Shown piece after piece: positions 12,980 to 13,374 of a stretch of 13,374 nt of DNA. Position 1 is the first letter of the stretch; each line of letters begins with the position of its first letter. Both the position numbers and the translations under genes were made by a program. This stretch comes from JBJXFE01 sp046153875 (GTDB taxonomy: Bacteria; Planctomycetota; Phycisphaerae; Phycisphaerales; UBA1924). The stretch is taken from the NCBI GenBank assembly GCA_046153875.1, contig JBJXFE010000045.1:1-13374 (forward strand), given 5' to 3'. Below the pieces are notes generated by a model that saw nothing but the letters and a program-made list of their open reading frames with translations, was not told where the DNA came from and did no database searches.

Positions 12980-13374
12980 CGGCGTGCACGACCACGCGGC
13001 GATGTTGCCCACCGGCGTGCCGCCCGCGGTGCTGACGCCCGCCACCACGAGGCGCGCCGCCGTGCCATCGTCGAACCCGATCATGTCCGGCGCCTCGCCC
13101 ACGACCCCCGCGCCCAGCGGCGACCACGCGAGCCCGTCCCAGCGCGCGATCCCCGCGGCACCCACCCCGCCCGCCGCCGTGAACGTCCCCGTGGCGTACA
13201 GCGCCGCGCCCGACCCATCGTCGAAGGCCTCCAGCGTCTGGATCACGCCGTTCTCGCCCGAGCCCACGAGCGACCACGCCGCGCCGTTCCACGTCAGCAC
13301 GTGGTTGCCTTGAGGCAGGTTGAGGAGCGGCCCGCCCACGTAGAGCGCCGGCCCGGCGCCGTCGTCGAGCACGG
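12812..13374 (-). CDS. Gene G, 3' part: last propeller repeats and dockerin tail (continues from base 1)
   Basis: The frame enters at the window edge without a start and ends at TAG (12812-12814). The segment holds the final repeats (TWNGAAWSLVGSG, ARWDGLAWSPLGAG, and the closing IAAWSC) and then the dockerin tail. Joined through the 107-base repeat to 1-912, it completes a 455-aa protein with seven repeats, the same number as C and E. The tail is residues 401-455 of that protein. The next gene downstream is F, after the 335-base spacer. Confidence 0.88.
   Translation of the reverse strand, partial: VLDDGAGPALYVGGPLLNLPQGNHVLTWNGAAWSLVGSGENGVIQTLEAFDDGSGAALYATGTFTAAGGVGAAGIARWDGLAWSPLGAGVVGEAPDMIGFDDGTAARLVVAGVSTAGGTPVGNIAAWSCTPCYPDCNADGGLTVADFGCFQGKYVLGDVYADCNASGTLTVADFGCFQGKYVLGCP
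13268..13374. repeat. Direct terminal repeat, copy 2
   Basis: Identical to bases 1-107. The two copies keep the same reading frame in gene G, so joining them removes the duplication and gives one intact gene. Confidence 0.97.

Noticed and set aside
1..13374. Plasmid or phage identity
   Set aside because: Although the ends overlap, no replication initiator, partition, relaxase, integrase, portal or terminase gene and no iteron cluster is visible, so circularity alone is not enough to call it either.

Overview
The window is GC-rich. All seven recognisable genes lie on the minus strand, and six of the seven encode exported proteins. Four of those six end in the same short cysteine-containing double repeat (core DFGCFQGKYVLG, with calcium-loop spacing D-x-N-x-[SD]-G...D). 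I know this tail as the 'GC-type' dockerin-like C-terminus of Planctomycetota, especially Phycisphaerae/Phycisphaerales. I therefore infer a phycisphaeral planctomycete. This assignment rests on protein style, not on a marker gene.

Layout in the direction of transcription (high to low coordinates): G, a seven-repeat propeller protein with a dockerin tail, 3' part 12812-13374 and 5' part 1-912; F, an eight-repeat propeller protein without dockerin (10764-12476); E, a seven-repeat propeller protein with dockerin (9161-10750); D, an eight-repeat propeller protein without dockerin (7015-8745, probable homologous start at 8797 in another frame); C, a seven-repeat propeller protein with dockerin (5459-6988); B, a small unrecognised membrane protein (4723-5346); A, a V8-like serine protease with three jelly-roll-like repeats and a dockerin tail (1143-4295). 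A strong intrinsic terminator (1057-1087) follows A, and G then begins.

Bases 1-107 are identical to bases 13268-13374. Gene G is whole (455 aa, signal peptide, exactly seven repeats, dockerin) only if the two ends are joined. The sequence therefore behaves as a closed 13267-bp unit: either a circular molecule or a collapsed tandem array. No replication, partition, mobilisation or integration gene is present, so a tandem chromosomal array or an assembly loop must be considered as seriously as a plasmid.

Inside this unit, F-E and D-C are two tandem copies of one operon (an 8-repeat propeller gene followed 13 or 26 bp later by a 7-repeat propeller-dockerin gene). Each copy is preceded by a long spacer of 335 or 363 bp. 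The spacers are about 90% identical by eye, whereas the proteins have diverged strongly. Both 8-repeat genes carry a run of ten G in the N-terminal coding region. In F the frame runs through it; in D one extra base next to the run puts the ribosome-binding site and start out of frame with the body of the protein. Together the genes look like a family of secreted or surface-attached propeller proteins plus one exoprotease. Their dockerin partner (a cohesin or other anchor) is not encoded here.
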